Assembly (NCBI GenBank): GCA_902788315.1
Contig: CADAJS010000009.1
Coordinates: 1 to 64,000, forward strand
Source: an uncultured Bacteroidales bacterium
Lineage (GTDB): Bacteria; Bacteroidota; Bacteroidia; Bacteroidales; Bacteroidaceae
Length of the DNA: 64,000 nucleotides
Direction: 5' to 3'
Each line of letters starts with the position of its first letter. Position 1 is the first letter of the stretch. Of the stretch, positions 41,901 to 48,996 are shown one piece after another. The notes under the pieces were generated by a model. It searched no databases and had not been told where the DNA came from. It saw only the letters and a program-made list of their open reading frames with translations. The translations under genes were made by a program, and so were the position numbers.

Positions 41901-43968
41901 GGCACTCGCTCTTCGGCATAGTGAACTCGCCGAGGAGGTCCATCGTGGCCCACGTGGGGGCAAACTTCATGGTGGTAATCTGGATATCGACGGGCGAAGA
42001 GTTGAGCTGGCTCATCTTCTCCTTGGGGAGACAGATGGGCATGTAGATGTCGGTCGTACCGCCGGTGAGCAGGTCGTAGATACCCTGCGAACTCTTCACG
42101 AGGGAATAGTAGTTGGCCAGTCCGTCGATCTTGTCGGAGATGGTCTTCTTGGCTGCGCCTTCCAGTTTCTCGGCGTAGGGAACGCCGGCCTCGACCAGCA
42201 TGTCCTCGAGTCCGAGGTCGGAGAAGATGTTCTCCACAGCCTCATAGTTGGACATGGTGGGTCCGGCATAGGTGGAAGCCAGACCGCCGATGGCCACATC
42301 GTCGGTATTGATGCGCAGGGTGTCGAACTTCACGTGCACCATGGCGGTGCCTACGGGCAGTTCCCACTTCACGCGGCCACGTCCGTTGAAGCCCTTCTCG
42401 CGATTGCCGCCCTCCACCTTGTCGATGGTGAGCTGGTATTCGCCGAGTGCCACTTCCTTGCCCTCGAAGTCCTTGCCTTCCTTGGTGGTCAGCTCGAAGT
42501 TCTCGAGGATGACGGTGGGCGTACAGGCAAAGTGGTTGGGCGAGATGTGCTCGGCCATCGTGAAGTCCATCACATTGATAGTATCGTTCTCAAAGTTAAT
42601 GGAGTCCCCCTCGGCCAGGTTGGTACAATTGGGGCGTACACGAAGTACGACGTAGTCCTTCAGGTTCACCTTGCCCTTAATCTCCTCCCAGGGGATGTCA
42701 TATTTGACCTCTTTGGTCGTGGTCGTGTAGATGGGTTCGCTGGCCAGCGCCTTCTCCATGTCGGCTTCGTCGTGGCCGTTGAACATCTCGACGACGTACT
42801 CCATCTCGAGGTCGTAGGGGTTCTTGCCAACGCCACCCAGGTACCAGGCGGGGTCCCACGAGAGCATGACGTCAGCCTCCTGATAGAGGCGTCGCACCTT
42901 TTCGTCCGGGAAATTGGGCGAAGTGATGGTCGGGTTGCGGAAGCGGTAGAGCGTGTCAGCGCCGCCTTCTTCCTCAATGTCGCCTTCTGTAATACTGAAG
43001 AGGCGGTTCTTGTCGTCCTCCGTGCCGTCCACGAGCTTGAAGATGCGCAGGGGGCTCTTGCCCTCGTTGGTGATCGACACGTAGTTCATGGCAGTGGCTC
43101 CCGACTGCTTGGCGGTCACTTGTGCCACGTAGGTCTTGCCCACCTCGAACTTGGTCTGCAACGTCACCTTGTCCAGCGTGAGCATGGGCGAGGTCAGGTC
43201 GCCACTCTGATAGATTACCGGGTTCTTGTCCATGGCCGCGTCGGGCTGCTGGCCGGTGGCGGTGAGCAGCTCCACGATGCGCACGGTGTAGGTATAGGTG
43301 GCTGCTCCCGGATTGCAGGTCACCACAGGCTGTGTCCACGAGAGCTGCGGGAAGCCTGTCTTCATCTCGGCCACCGTGAAGTCGCCGTCGCCCACGCCGA
43401 TTACGGGCGTGAGGAAGGTGGGAGCCGATGCCTTGTAGCACACGATGAAATCGTTTCGGCCGCCAATCGGGTTGCTGCACGGCACGGGTTCGGCATACTT
43501 GGGGTTATGCCACTTGTAGGCCTGGAAATGGACTTCGTAGTTTCCCTCGGGGAGCAGGCCGAACGAGCCGTTCATGTATCCTTCCATGAGGGCCTCGGGA
43601 ATCTTCATGGCCGAGGAGGGGATATGGTTGAAGAGGTTCTTCATGTCGGCAGTGGTCAGCGAATAGCTGCCTCCGGCCGGAATGGTGAAGGCCTTGTCGG
43701 GCTGGTACTGAGGGGGCGTGGCAATGCTGAGTCCGTCATTGGGCATGACGTGCTCTAACTGCAGGCCCAGGTAAACGTCCTGGTCCTCGCCGCCCGTGTT
43801 GTTCAGCGTGACGGTGAAGAACTGACTGGGGTCGGTAATATAGAGCGCTAACTGGGGAGGCAGCACCTTCTGTGTAGGGGTTACCGTGACCACTATATCA
43901 TAGGCGACAACGCGCGCGGCGCTTATCAGCATGGCCAGAATGACCGTCAGAACTTTATACCTTCTCAT
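32914..43968 (-). CDS. Giant 3684-residue TANFOR-domain secreted protein
   Basis: Huge exported protein. Layout: signal peptide ~1-22; a TANFOR-type domain ~23-190 (YDIVVTVTP, DPSQFFTVTLNNT, LPEGNYEVHFQAY, CSNPIGG); FN3-like strands ~190-480; a very long beta-rich Gly/Asp region ~480-1800 that may form a solenoid or stacked sandwiches (GLQVTGKVALVKGIDISGEV, GGVLKMGGPKPNYFQGKA); more beta modules ~1800-2200; a helical region ~2200-2880; five 9-residue STPV(S/N)(N/T)PKV repeats ~2885-2930; and a helical, probably coiled-coil C-terminus ~2980-3684. No T9SS C-terminal signal is seen, so its export route beyond the periplasm is open. The part encoded at 34.8-37.5 kb is visibly more A/T-rich than the N-terminal half. 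Function unknown; an adhesin-like or structural surface role is inferred from size and architecture. Confidence 0.85.
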   Translation of the reverse strand: MRRYKVLTVILAMLISAARVVAYDIVVTVTPTQKVLPPQLALYITDPSQFFTVTLNNTGGEDQDVYLGLQLEHVMPNDGLSIATPPQYQPDKAFTIPAGGSYSLTTADMKNLFNHIPSSAMKIPEALMEGYMNGSFGLLPEGNYEVHFQAYKWHNPKYAEPVPCSNPIGGRNDFIVCYKASAPTFLTPVIGVGDGDFTVAEMKTGFPQLSWTQPVVTCNPGAATYTYTVRIVELLTATGQQPDAAMDKNPVIYQSGDLTSPMLTLDKVTLQTKFEVGKTYVAQVTAKQSGATAMNYVSITNEGKSPLRIFKLVDGTEDDKNRLFSITEGDIEEEGGADTLYRFRNPTITSPNFPDEKVRRLYQEADVMLSWDPAWYLGGVGKNPYDLEMEYVVEMFNGHDEADMEKALASEPIYTTTTKEVKYDIPWEEIKGKVNLKDYVVLRVRPNCTNLAEGDSINFENDTINVMDFTMAEHISPNHFACTPTVILENFELTTKEGKDFEGKEVALGEYQLTIDKVEGGNREKGFNGRGRVKWELPVGTAMVHVKFDTLRINTDDVAIGGLASTYAGPTMSNYEAVENIFSDLGLEDMLVEAGVPYAEKLEGAAKKTISDKIDGLANYYSLVKSSQGIYDLLTGGTTDIYMPICLPKEKMSQLNSSPVDIQITTMKFAPTWATMDLLGEFTMPKSECLASDLLIFGAPRLCISPNHVIPEAGTLALLDKFTVKEPSTEFMCTFNAPSDLLEPTDGCFIAWKNYKFEVMGVDIDMKIPGLKKYDVSGDKVTEELPNLKMKGVIASWDDFKIDEITMDPFEADDLPGFTFTCQKMAYDHSVYSNCSGMSSFKFPEEYDKREGVGEDVYMEHGLDGWQGLYVGEISVAMPKGITGTDGRLKIAGKNMLFDRSGVTLDADLEELIGASIGDFSFEINRVGLTFIQNNFDNCHIDGKLGLPILKGEKGEPAEIGLNCQIRKQIDDKGKKGDEFVYVFNTKSLNGDYTLDLFLAKLELDDKLTYFLVEAEPQKKQGSEESELKTKCELLLGGKIEIGGKETIEKWAQDKVGYKLSLPDIHFVGMRMANCKPWKSKYVDIQADIEKERAQQKKDALGGFFKEGKEFHNGKKDDGSDATFFFHTGSWSLASYKKQLGPFEFSIEDYEITKNFSGTEASLGLQVTGKVALVKGIDISGEVTLSIGGKLTGIGTDLSKISGEFDGVHLQAIGVHTSFCGMSIDGAVEFYEKGQDPSIGKGFYAKLDIQLPGDLFGVHGDGGYFEYEGQSEGEESYSWGWVHLSVNGKIELGPCAITKLGGGFYMNCSRNPEGDDKKPKNVAGLVGIFMELGMASPDGETLKGDLTLNVVYNRKRKCLSTFNMTGNVKGVGGIINAKMTLVYENSESDRYLQLNITMDASLSAESVAGAMDSFGANLGTIKDQMQMLAGDKFQEIITDCKQGLSSKIGANAKDPTGDPDKEEPTPPGAEEDPGTVANSSKTKKQGGLPKMGATISLDMKITWRAGGEEYKKPKWHLYLGEPDEKKRCTLTLIDFDSGIVDCHVGANAYICLGNELPNNGELPPLPDKIAKFLDGSKHGDYQSDNASQAQQARQLALQGFNGDISGGVMMGAMAYGDLTIDLGLIKGTIDAILGFDVSVVHYKNGYCVNLGKVPGYRGWYGRGQLYAYLYLALSLHFNLGFVDYDFDIASAEIGGVLKMGGPKPNYFQGKARAKISLLGGLFKFDKSFEFECGQYCQLFKGNPLDDFILFDDCTLGDTIRGKGWTKVDKNKVAVTADMQPKVKVNVSTPQYANTKAPIGEHFRLLDENELERIAAQFGEGSEKWEQSKMQAKRTFVFRDFGEVWLYEYDDPSSYTSHTPVAENASFNLKKMLAQEWCGAKKMYTIPLQKGGGKSRHYIDLGELRKNLKAGKFYRLVAAGYAKEIQKGVEEDPFTYYDGGKKKGNIPWIRSTEYYFQTEAANIVNDKAPLQDYVAIAYPSHYNQLRSPEADISKTTGAVNHIKCYLNDVKAPTIALTEDLSTKAFKNGKLYWRLLNPMGKQLDIVENAWVKGTATNSTKLNTINMEPVRRLNAKAGEKYILQLDYYTREYVSDDEFNPDDKKWQTMDTTLVKLYVETLPEKYTWRTGTPYSNIRSCEYDQPFIAQKITSATINPPYSSPKTDTQIHNGNYFTQCPITFISYMSNFAFPAGWEITERNFFNIEVTTSESVFYQDANGGGKYEGAYNQNNTYNVHNAWNQIKNTFIYTIPENRTTYPMQYPLSGTWHKGNFGSWDYVHDVDDRITAYYPTSTSDWKFSLTEILSRLQQVYSRTEKASKAINKIATEVEKKQREYGKTEAGQDMLKSCFSCYALKEYNKKEQKYDTIITANNYYQQRDTKAIQKKKTLLKEWYDNHRGTYVNEDGRYVHSVDDTHSFFVPAYQFPVIWSIGTLEGIDGAYKGMKKDNARAQVMGPVWGKMTGMKWYERYQAEYRYRMNKRWHTGKYWTFRESKSVESQKVFSPSTAKNYFKELRVSVYRVNAYDTESGHYEVIVNLLNGSSQFNLLGTDPLTSSAKFIVASENFGNTSNSSLGTKTGSSNYVPVDTKTYTSTLTSSEMDYYLRQVKEMHDSCQQIFDYCEVFWPRYKSRAEKLVKAAAKAEKSAINAVTFYANSNGNEAQFGSTYNYNKTQVQNDVKAARVWRDSVNLAISYLSPNQRLSLVSPVTKKYGSFRSLTTIATHLAYYMDTYITPQSDPNDAQYKRYRGMQDEASSWMTKLQEWYNEAHASRYDEGGYCKEAIKLTDWAEKELNKLTPENAAKVRSAAFSAYDCRNQVVNVLLKKVKEAGAAADKALADAKKKTGYVDYTVVEKATGVINRYDTNVRLDDLDLIDIKGIKEKGAASKVIIPEVSNPKVSTPVSNPKVSTPVSNPKVSTPVNTPKVSTPVNTPKVNTPLNKVTTPAVRNVKRPDASLNDQPGDVYLTIPVPAVIPAGDDDEVVVGRIARAGAEKKNKKLSQAEKDRGKLISKLINEKVNVIEDLKTLISDLQAVLDDYDIINKSLETMEEQTKLAPPYDDKIVGEGGYAQVIRETMNDQCAYYKNSMKYHDEISQEYESMTAYSSNIRKTLEKLPKAEEIRRNLEAAKRKLDQAEGRDTLQADRLMGRVDSLLAVVQKRMSKFDIESLRRKGYDNLWNIYHVALQYRRDYMDGDLRRIPDCIAECEKYPEALAQYEAYYQELAQVPPFIQTAADDVWEDFHAAGYDDSHEVVQKARKLWADENRYDDATAVLAEVAKWLSQVQSLANDGDDSIESILAQAKKDLENPSPELLEKLGDFVVSKMDEIERHTHVYSGHAKWCNDETERSLSEFDRLYSEAKNYWSKYESLLPVFETPERAYLDELSSCRDNCNHLARLAGDLKTEYDTQFSVIEEQAQEDTAKANRYMEMIPADFASNPNLQASVKRAQETQKKVIDNCARYMDAASAMKVAYEETLPKRYTKEVWPFRAKVEQAYNYLRTYHKPQLVPEIVVPGYVSDIKKRSADAGINSTAVNRYDRVSQTDYEAFMTARNKMHKYWLTYQDQKARKLTSSTLRTTLANCIAEADKMLTLSTRLLTDCDAGEKLIDGEMKSFDIVRQELNYVRQNASVSPRGYSSASSYSDGMRKTVEKMSSKRPTLESRRRSVIQYGQEANDMKSKATSENRNIGSKAFRR
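35190..35316. repeat. 27-bp tandem repeat inside the giant gene
   Basis: Units at 35190, 35217, 35244, 35271 and 35298, exact 27-bp period and nearly identical in sequence. They encode the STPVSNPKV peptide repeats. The homogeneity points to recent expansion or active unit gain and loss without frame change. Confidence 0.93.
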
Positions 43969-44040
43969 ATCTCCTTTTCTCCTTATATATATAATAATGT
44001 ATATATAGAATTCCTTCTCTTTATCTCTTTCTCTCGGGGC

Positions 44041-45807
44041 TTATTCCTTCAGTGCCTTTTCCACTTTCTCGCGCATCTCACGCTCCTTCTGCTCGGTTTC
44101 CTGCTGCCTGTGCTTCTTGCTCTTGATGGTGAGCAGGGAGAAGGTGTAGGCGTAGTTGAGGCTGAGGGAGATGTCGGTCATGTCGAGATTGCTGCGCGTC
44201 TTGGTGATGTTCACGTCGCCGTACTTGTTGAACGAGCCGGAGGCGCTGAAGACGTGGACGCGTGCCAGCGTGTAGCCGACGCTGAAGCTGCCTCCCATCG
44301 AGAGGTTCTTCGACTGGCGGCGTACTTCGTTGTAGGCCATGAGTCCGGTGAGCGAGACGCTGAGGTTCTTCTCCTCGAGGAACGAGCGGCTGAGGGTGAT
44401 GCTGCCCACGTCGCTGGTGTAGCGTGTGTGGTAGCCGTTGCTCTGCTGATGGCTCAGGGAGGCGCCCACGTTCACTTCCCATGCATGTATGTCCATGCCG
44501 TAGGATGCGCCGAGGGCCATCGTCTTGACGTCGCTCTCGCCGGTGGCAAAGCGGTTGAGGTCCTTGTTTTCCGTATAGCTGGCCGAGAGGCTCACGTTGT
44601 GTCCCAGCTGTTCGGTGTCGTAAGTGTATGAGGGGGTGAAGTTGAGGCTGTTCATCACGCGCCTCACTTCGATGGTATCGTTGATCTGGCATACGCCGTC
44701 GCCCTGGCTCTGCAGGTAGCCGTTGTATCCGGCGGAGAGGCTCAGGTGGTTGCCTAAGCGCATGGAGGCGTTGGCCGAATATATGAACCCTCGGGTGGTG
44801 TACATCTGTTCGTTGGTCAGGTTGTCGGCCTGCCCGTTGAACGTTGCCGAGAGGGAGAGTTTGCGGAAGAGGGTCCCGCTGGTGGTAACGCCCAGCGAGT
44901 GGTAGTTGTTGCTCATGTAATAGGTACCGAGCGTGGTATAGTCGGGCTGTATGAAGCGATAGCTGAGGCTGGTGTTGAAACCCTTGAACATAAGGTTCAT
45001 GTTGGCATCGCCGGCGAAGCGCATCAGGGTGGAGTATCGCACGTCGAAGACTTTGTCGAAGTCGGTCCGGATGGCCACCTTCTCCGCGCGCGTATCGGTG
45101 CTGAAGACGCTGGTGGCGGCATTGGCCGTGAAGCTCATCCAGCTGAAGGGGGTGACGCAGCCCTTCAGGCCCACGACGACGTTGTCCTGCGGCGAGACGC
45201 GGTTGCGCCAGCGCTCGTCGAGGGAGTTCTCCTTGTCGTAGGCATAGAGCATGTAGAGGTCCAGGTAGTTCTTGCCGCTGCCGTAGCCGGCCTTGAATCC
45301 CCATCCCATGCGGCTGTACTGGGGCGAGCGGGCAAAGGGGTCGGTGGGGTCGTCGTTGATGGCCTTGCGCAGGCGTCCGTAGAAGATGCCGCCGCGCCAG
45401 CGCTTGCCGTCGTTGTACTCGAGTCCGATTCCGTAGAACGACATGTTCATCACATAGTTGCTCATGGCGATGGAGCTCTCGCCGATGTGGCCCGTCCAGC
45501 TCTTGTACGAAGGCGTCAGATTGAAGGAGATCTGCGGATAGTTGAAGTCGAGATTATTGTTCGTATAGTAGAGCGAGAAAGGCATAGTAAAGCCATAGAT
45601 GCTGATGTTCAGGTTGGCATAGATGGTGTTATTCAGCGGAGAGGCATATCGCGTCCCGCTGGAATAGTGGTAGGTGTTCTGCGTGCCCACCGCGCCAGTT
45701 ATGACCAGCGGGTCGGCATCTCTAATCTGATCGATGTTCTGGGCATGCACTGCTCCCGACATCGCGACCATGAACATCAGCATCCGAAGGGCTTTACTCG
45801 CTTTCAT
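44041..45807 (-). CDS. Outer-membrane beta-barrel protein
   Basis: 588 residues: signal peptide ending VHA before Gln, then alternating aromatic and polar strands over nearly the full length (YKSWTGHIGESSIAMSNYVMNM; LSLSATFNGQADNL; ISLSLNYAYTFSLL). Strand patterns fit a barrel of some 20 or more strands. After the last strand comes a positively charged helical tail (KSKKHRQQETEQKEREMREK) that would lie in the periplasm. It is directly upstream of the giant protein gene (72 bp) and probably serves as its outer-membrane partner. It does not clearly match PorP/SprF or TonB-dependent receptors; no plug domain or TonB box is seen. Confidence 0.83.
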   Translation of the reverse strand: MKASKALRMLMFMVAMSGAVHAQNIDQIRDADPLVITGAVGTQNTYHYSSGTRYASPLNNTIYANLNISIYGFTMPFSLYYTNNNLDFNYPQISFNLTPSYKSWTGHIGESSIAMSNYVMNMSFYGIGLEYNDGKRWRGGIFYGRLRKAINDDPTDPFARSPQYSRMGWGFKAGYGSGKNYLDLYMLYAYDKENSLDERWRNRVSPQDNVVVGLKGCVTPFSWMSFTANAATSVFSTDTRAEKVAIRTDFDKVFDVRYSTLMRFAGDANMNLMFKGFNTSLSYRFIQPDYTTLGTYYMSNNYHSLGVTTSGTLFRKLSLSATFNGQADNLTNEQMYTTRGFIYSANASMRLGNHLSLSAGYNGYLQSQGDGVCQINDTIEVRRVMNSLNFTPSYTYDTEQLGHNVSLSASYTENKDLNRFATGESDVKTMALGASYGMDIHAWEVNVGASLSHQQSNGYHTRYTSDVGSITLSRSFLEEKNLSVSLTGLMAYNEVRRQSKNLSMGGSFSVGYTLARVHVFSASGSFNKYGDVNITKTRSNLDMTDISLSLNYAYTFSLLTIKSKKHRQQETEQKEREMREKVEKALKE

Positions 45808-45870
45808 CTGTCGTTACTTTATATATTAATATAAGGTATGTAATTCACTTGAAACAGGAAAACGCCTGCC

Positions 45871-45898
45871 CCGGCTCCCCGCTCTGTGGGGGAGCCGG
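45871..45898 (-). terminator. Strong hairpin between the T9SS cargo and barrel genes
   Basis: Perfect 10-bp GC-rich stem CCGGCTCCCC (45871-45880) and GGGGAGCCGG (45889-45898), 8-nt loop. On the minus strand it is followed by a T-containing stretch (GTTTTCCTGTTTC). It would end or attenuate transcription after the cargo gene, giving more cargo than barrel or giant protein. Confidence 0.65.
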
Positions 45899-45922
45899 CG
45901 CAAGTCGTATAGAGAGTGTGGG

Positions 45923-48625
45923 TTACTTCTTCAGCACCTTCTTGCCGCCCACGATGTAGATGCCCTTCTGCATCTTCTCCACGCGGCGTCCGCTCATGTC
46001 GTAGATGGCCTCGTCCTGAGCCTCGTCCACGGTCTTGGCAATGCCGGTGACAGTGGTTCCGCTCAGCTGCACGGGTGCCTTCAGCGAGCCCTTGATGAGG
46101 CTGTAGGTCATGGTGTCCTCGAGGTCGGTCACCTCGCCCGTGCGGTTGTTGGCCAGCTTGAAGGTGAGGCGCTCGCCCACCTTACCTACGGCGCTGACGA
46201 ACATCTTGCCGTCCTTGACCACCTGGCCACGGCCGCGGCACTCGTCGTTCACGAATACACCCAGCGTATAGTTCTCGGGATTCTCCAGGCCCTCGATGGT
46301 GGCCACCATGGCCATGTTGTCAGCGAATGCATGAGGATTATACTGGAAGAGGTCGGCTGCCATGTTGTCCTCCAGGTCGCGAACGCCCTTCACGGGAGCA
46401 GCTTCTGCCTGCGGAGCCAAATTGCGATTGAAGTCGATGGTCATTTGCTCTGCGGTCTCGGCATTGCTGAAGTAGATGAGGCCCTTGCCCTCCTTCAGTG
46501 CGAAGTTGTCCGAGGCCACCCATGCACCGTCGCTGTACTGAGCAAAACTGCCCTCCAGCGTGATAATCATATCGCCATCCGTCGGGGTAAATTTCGCACC
46601 AAAGAACTCGGAGAGACGGGATGCGGGAATGTCGAACTCGAAGGGGTTGTTGATCCAGTTGTAGCCCTTCGAGATCTGTGCGTATGCCTGCCCAGTCATT
46701 GCCTTAGACAGCACAGCAGTTGAACCCCACGTGGCGGTAGTGGCCTTGTTCGTCTTTACCTTATACATAGCCTCAGACGGTGTAAAGTGGGTAAGGTCGC
46801 CGAAGTAGCCGTAGGTGGGATCGTTGTAGAGAATCTGGGACTGCGAGCGCATCTCGACGATGTCGGCCTGAGTGAATACGGCGTTCACGTCGTCGCCGTC
46901 CGGCGATGTCACGCTGTTCACGGAGATCCAGTTCCAGCCCTCGGCCAGCTGCTGCTCCTGCGTGATGGTGATGCTGTGGTAGATGTCATTGCCGTCTGCG
47001 TCCTTTTCGATACCACTACCCTGATACGTTACGATATAGTACGCGCGCTCGCTCACGAACTTCGGCAGGATGTAGAAGCCATAGATCTTGGCGCCGGTAG
47101 CCTCATCCTCGCCCATCGGTACCACACTTGTCTGCTCGGCATAGGGGAAGCCCTCGTAGCGGTCGTCAAACTCGATGGCGAGGTCGTTGGGGGCGAAGGG
47201 CTCGTTGCCCGGGTTCTTCACATAGACCAGTGCGGGCGACTGCTTGCTGACGATGCCCTTCACAAAAGTTGTCTGATCGCTGAGCTGCACCTGCAGATTC
47301 AGGCGGCTGATGATGTTCACCAGGACGGTGTAGCTGTCCTGGCCGCCGCCTGCCTCAGAAACGGTGATGCCGTCCTTCAGCGTCACGGTCACGCGCACCT
47401 GGCCCACCTTGGTAGCCACGCCTGCCTCGCTGATGTAGCCTTCAGCACCGGGCTTGTAGGTGAGTTCCTTCTTGGCATAAGCTGCTGCAGGCTCCGTACC
47501 CATCCACGAGTAGGTAGTGGTATTAGCAATGGTTTCGTACACGTTCTCGCCCAGACCCACGGTGAGGCCGTTGGGCTCCTGGCACGAGATGCCTGTGGGC
47601 TTCTCATAGACGGTCACGGTCACGGTGGGGGTTTCGCCTTCGTAGGCCTCATCGTTGGGCACGATGCTCACGGTGTACTGACCTCCCTTCGTAAACACGC
47701 CCTCCCTTAGGTACTCACCGCCCACGAGACGGTAGCTCTTGTCGCTGGCGTCGGCAGGCAGCACGGTCACCTTGTCCTGCATGTAGGCATAGAAGTCGCC
47801 TTCCCATGCATAGAAGTCGACAGCCTCCACAGAGCAGGTGATGCCCGTTACGGGCACCTTGGCTATCTGCACTACGATAACGGTACTCGCCCGGAAAGTT
47901 GTTGGCCCTGCAGCTGGTGAACTCTCGCCAATAGAGACGGTGAGTCTGATGTCATCATAGCTGGCTTCCACGGCGGGGCCAACGGTCAGCTTGTTGCCGT
48001 CGAACGACAGTTGATCCGCATAGTTGCCCACGTTCCACGAATACACAGGGACGCTGAGGAGCTTGCTCTCGCCCTTCGGGGTATAAGGAGCACCATCCGC
48101 TGTATTATAAGTATAGGTAATCTGCGACGTGAGGTCCTCCGTGTAGGGGAAAGCCGAGGCGGGCTGCGAAATGTTGATCGTCTTGGGCAGTTCCACACCC
48201 GTCACGGCATCCAGATTCAGCACTAAAGGCTCCGACGGGGTTCCGTATGTAGCTTCGCCCGAGTCGTCGACCGTGTAGGTGATGGTCCGGGTGAACTCAT
48301 ACTCCACGTTCTGGTAGAATGCGCGGAACTTGATGGTCGCGTTACTCTCTGTATTAAGGTCAGTTACGACACGGAGGTAGTAACGTTCCACATAAGTGGT
48401 CGTGCCGCTGGCAGCCCTGGGAGCCGTAGCATCGGCACGGCACTCGTCGCCGATGAAGGCGGCCAACTCGAGGCCGCTGTTGCCATTGGCCTCCACTCCG
48501 TTGATGTTCACTTGCACGAACACGAGTGCCTCCGTGAGTTGTTCCTGGAGCGTCTTGGGCGTCCAATGCTGCGCCATTGCTACCATTGGGAGCATAAGCG
48601 CGAGGGTAAGGAAATACTTTTTCAT
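45923..48625 (-). CDS. T9SS cargo protein with C-terminal sorting signal
   Basis: 900-residue exported protein: signal peptide MKKYFLTLALMLPMVAMA with Gln at +1; repeated Ig-like and beta-sandwich modules (~30-160, 160-280, 280-450); and a long middle region with EGWNWISVNSVT and YNWINNPFEFDIP motifs typical of large Bacteroidetes surface proteins. The last ~70 residues are the type A T9SS sorting domain, ending YDMSGRRVEKMQKGIYIVGG plus a short basic end. This predicts secretion across the outer membrane through T9SS and attachment to the surface. It is the first gene of the seven-gene envelope cluster. Molecular role unknown. Confidence 0.87.
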   Translation of the reverse strand: MKKYFLTLALMLPMVAMAQHWTPKTLQEQLTEALVFVQVNINGVEANGNSGLELAAFIGDECRADATAPRAASGTTTYVERYYLRVVTDLNTESNATIKFRAFYQNVEYEFTRTITYTVDDSGEATYGTPSEPLVLNLDAVTGVELPKTINISQPASAFPYTEDLTSQITYTYNTADGAPYTPKGESKLLSVPVYSWNVGNYADQLSFDGNKLTVGPAVEASYDDIRLTVSIGESSPAAGPTTFRASTVIVVQIAKVPVTGITCSVEAVDFYAWEGDFYAYMQDKVTVLPADASDKSYRLVGGEYLREGVFTKGGQYTVSIVPNDEAYEGETPTVTVTVYEKPTGISCQEPNGLTVGLGENVYETIANTTTYSWMGTEPAAAYAKKELTYKPGAEGYISEAGVATKVGQVRVTVTLKDGITVSEAGGGQDSYTVLVNIISRLNLQVQLSDQTTFVKGIVSKQSPALVYVKNPGNEPFAPNDLAIEFDDRYEGFPYAEQTSVVPMGEDEATGAKIYGFYILPKFVSERAYYIVTYQGSGIEKDADGNDIYHSITITQEQQLAEGWNWISVNSVTSPDGDDVNAVFTQADIVEMRSQSQILYNDPTYGYFGDLTHFTPSEAMYKVKTNKATTATWGSTAVLSKAMTGQAYAQISKGYNWINNPFEFDIPASRLSEFFGAKFTPTDGDMIITLEGSFAQYSDGAWVASDNFALKEGKGLIYFSNAETAEQMTIDFNRNLAPQAEAAPVKGVRDLEDNMAADLFQYNPHAFADNMAMVATIEGLENPENYTLGVFVNDECRGRGQVVKDGKMFVSAVGKVGERLTFKLANNRTGEVTDLEDTMTYSLIKGSLKAPVQLSGTTVTGIAKTVDEAQDEAIYDMSGRRVEKMQKGIYIVGGKKVLKK

Positions 48626-48747
48626 ACGCTAATAAATTAAAAATGGTTTGTTTGTTACTTATTTCTTTCGTCTCTTGCAGTTGCGGGTGGGGGCTGGCTC
48701 CGTGGCTTCCGGCGCTCCGGACGGGCACTTTTTCAGCATTCCCAACG

Positions 48748-48755
48748 CAAAGTTA
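48748..48755 (-). promoter_or_regulatory. Promoter -7 box of the T9SS cargo gene
   Basis: Minus-strand TAACTTTG. It gives an unusually long leader (~115 nt) that contains a GC-rich stretch able to fold (48688-48730), which could be a regulatory leader. No clear -33 box. Confidence 0.45.
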
Positions 48756-48932
48756 GCGTTTTTTCGATGCCCGAAATTGGATTTATTTACCAAAGAATTG
48801 TATTTTTGCGGCTCTTTTCGGTTTGAGTTTTGTAATTTTGCGAAAATTTAAAGAAAAAGCTCCCTGATTAACAGTTTTTTACGGTTTCAAGCCGGAAAAC
48901 ACGTTTTTTTATCTTTTTTTTCACTTTCCTTG

Positions 48933-48962
48933 TTGGATAATCGAATTTTATTCGTACCTTTA
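48933..48962 (+). promoter_or_regulatory. Promoter of the TPR/AraC regulator
   Basis: TTG (48933-48935), 19-bp spacer, then TACCTTTA (48955-48962), one mismatch from the -7 consensus. It divides a ~370-bp divergent intergenic region (48626-48996) whose middle also has two plus-strand TAnnTTTG matches (48801 and 48833). Confidence 0.6.
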
Positions 48963-48996
48963 CCAAGCAAAACCGACGAAAGAGAAATCACAAACG

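Noticed and set aside
44041..45807. PorP/SprF or TonB-dependent receptor
   Set aside because: It is larger than PorP/SprF and its strands do not match by eye; no plug or TonB box. Left as a generic barrel.
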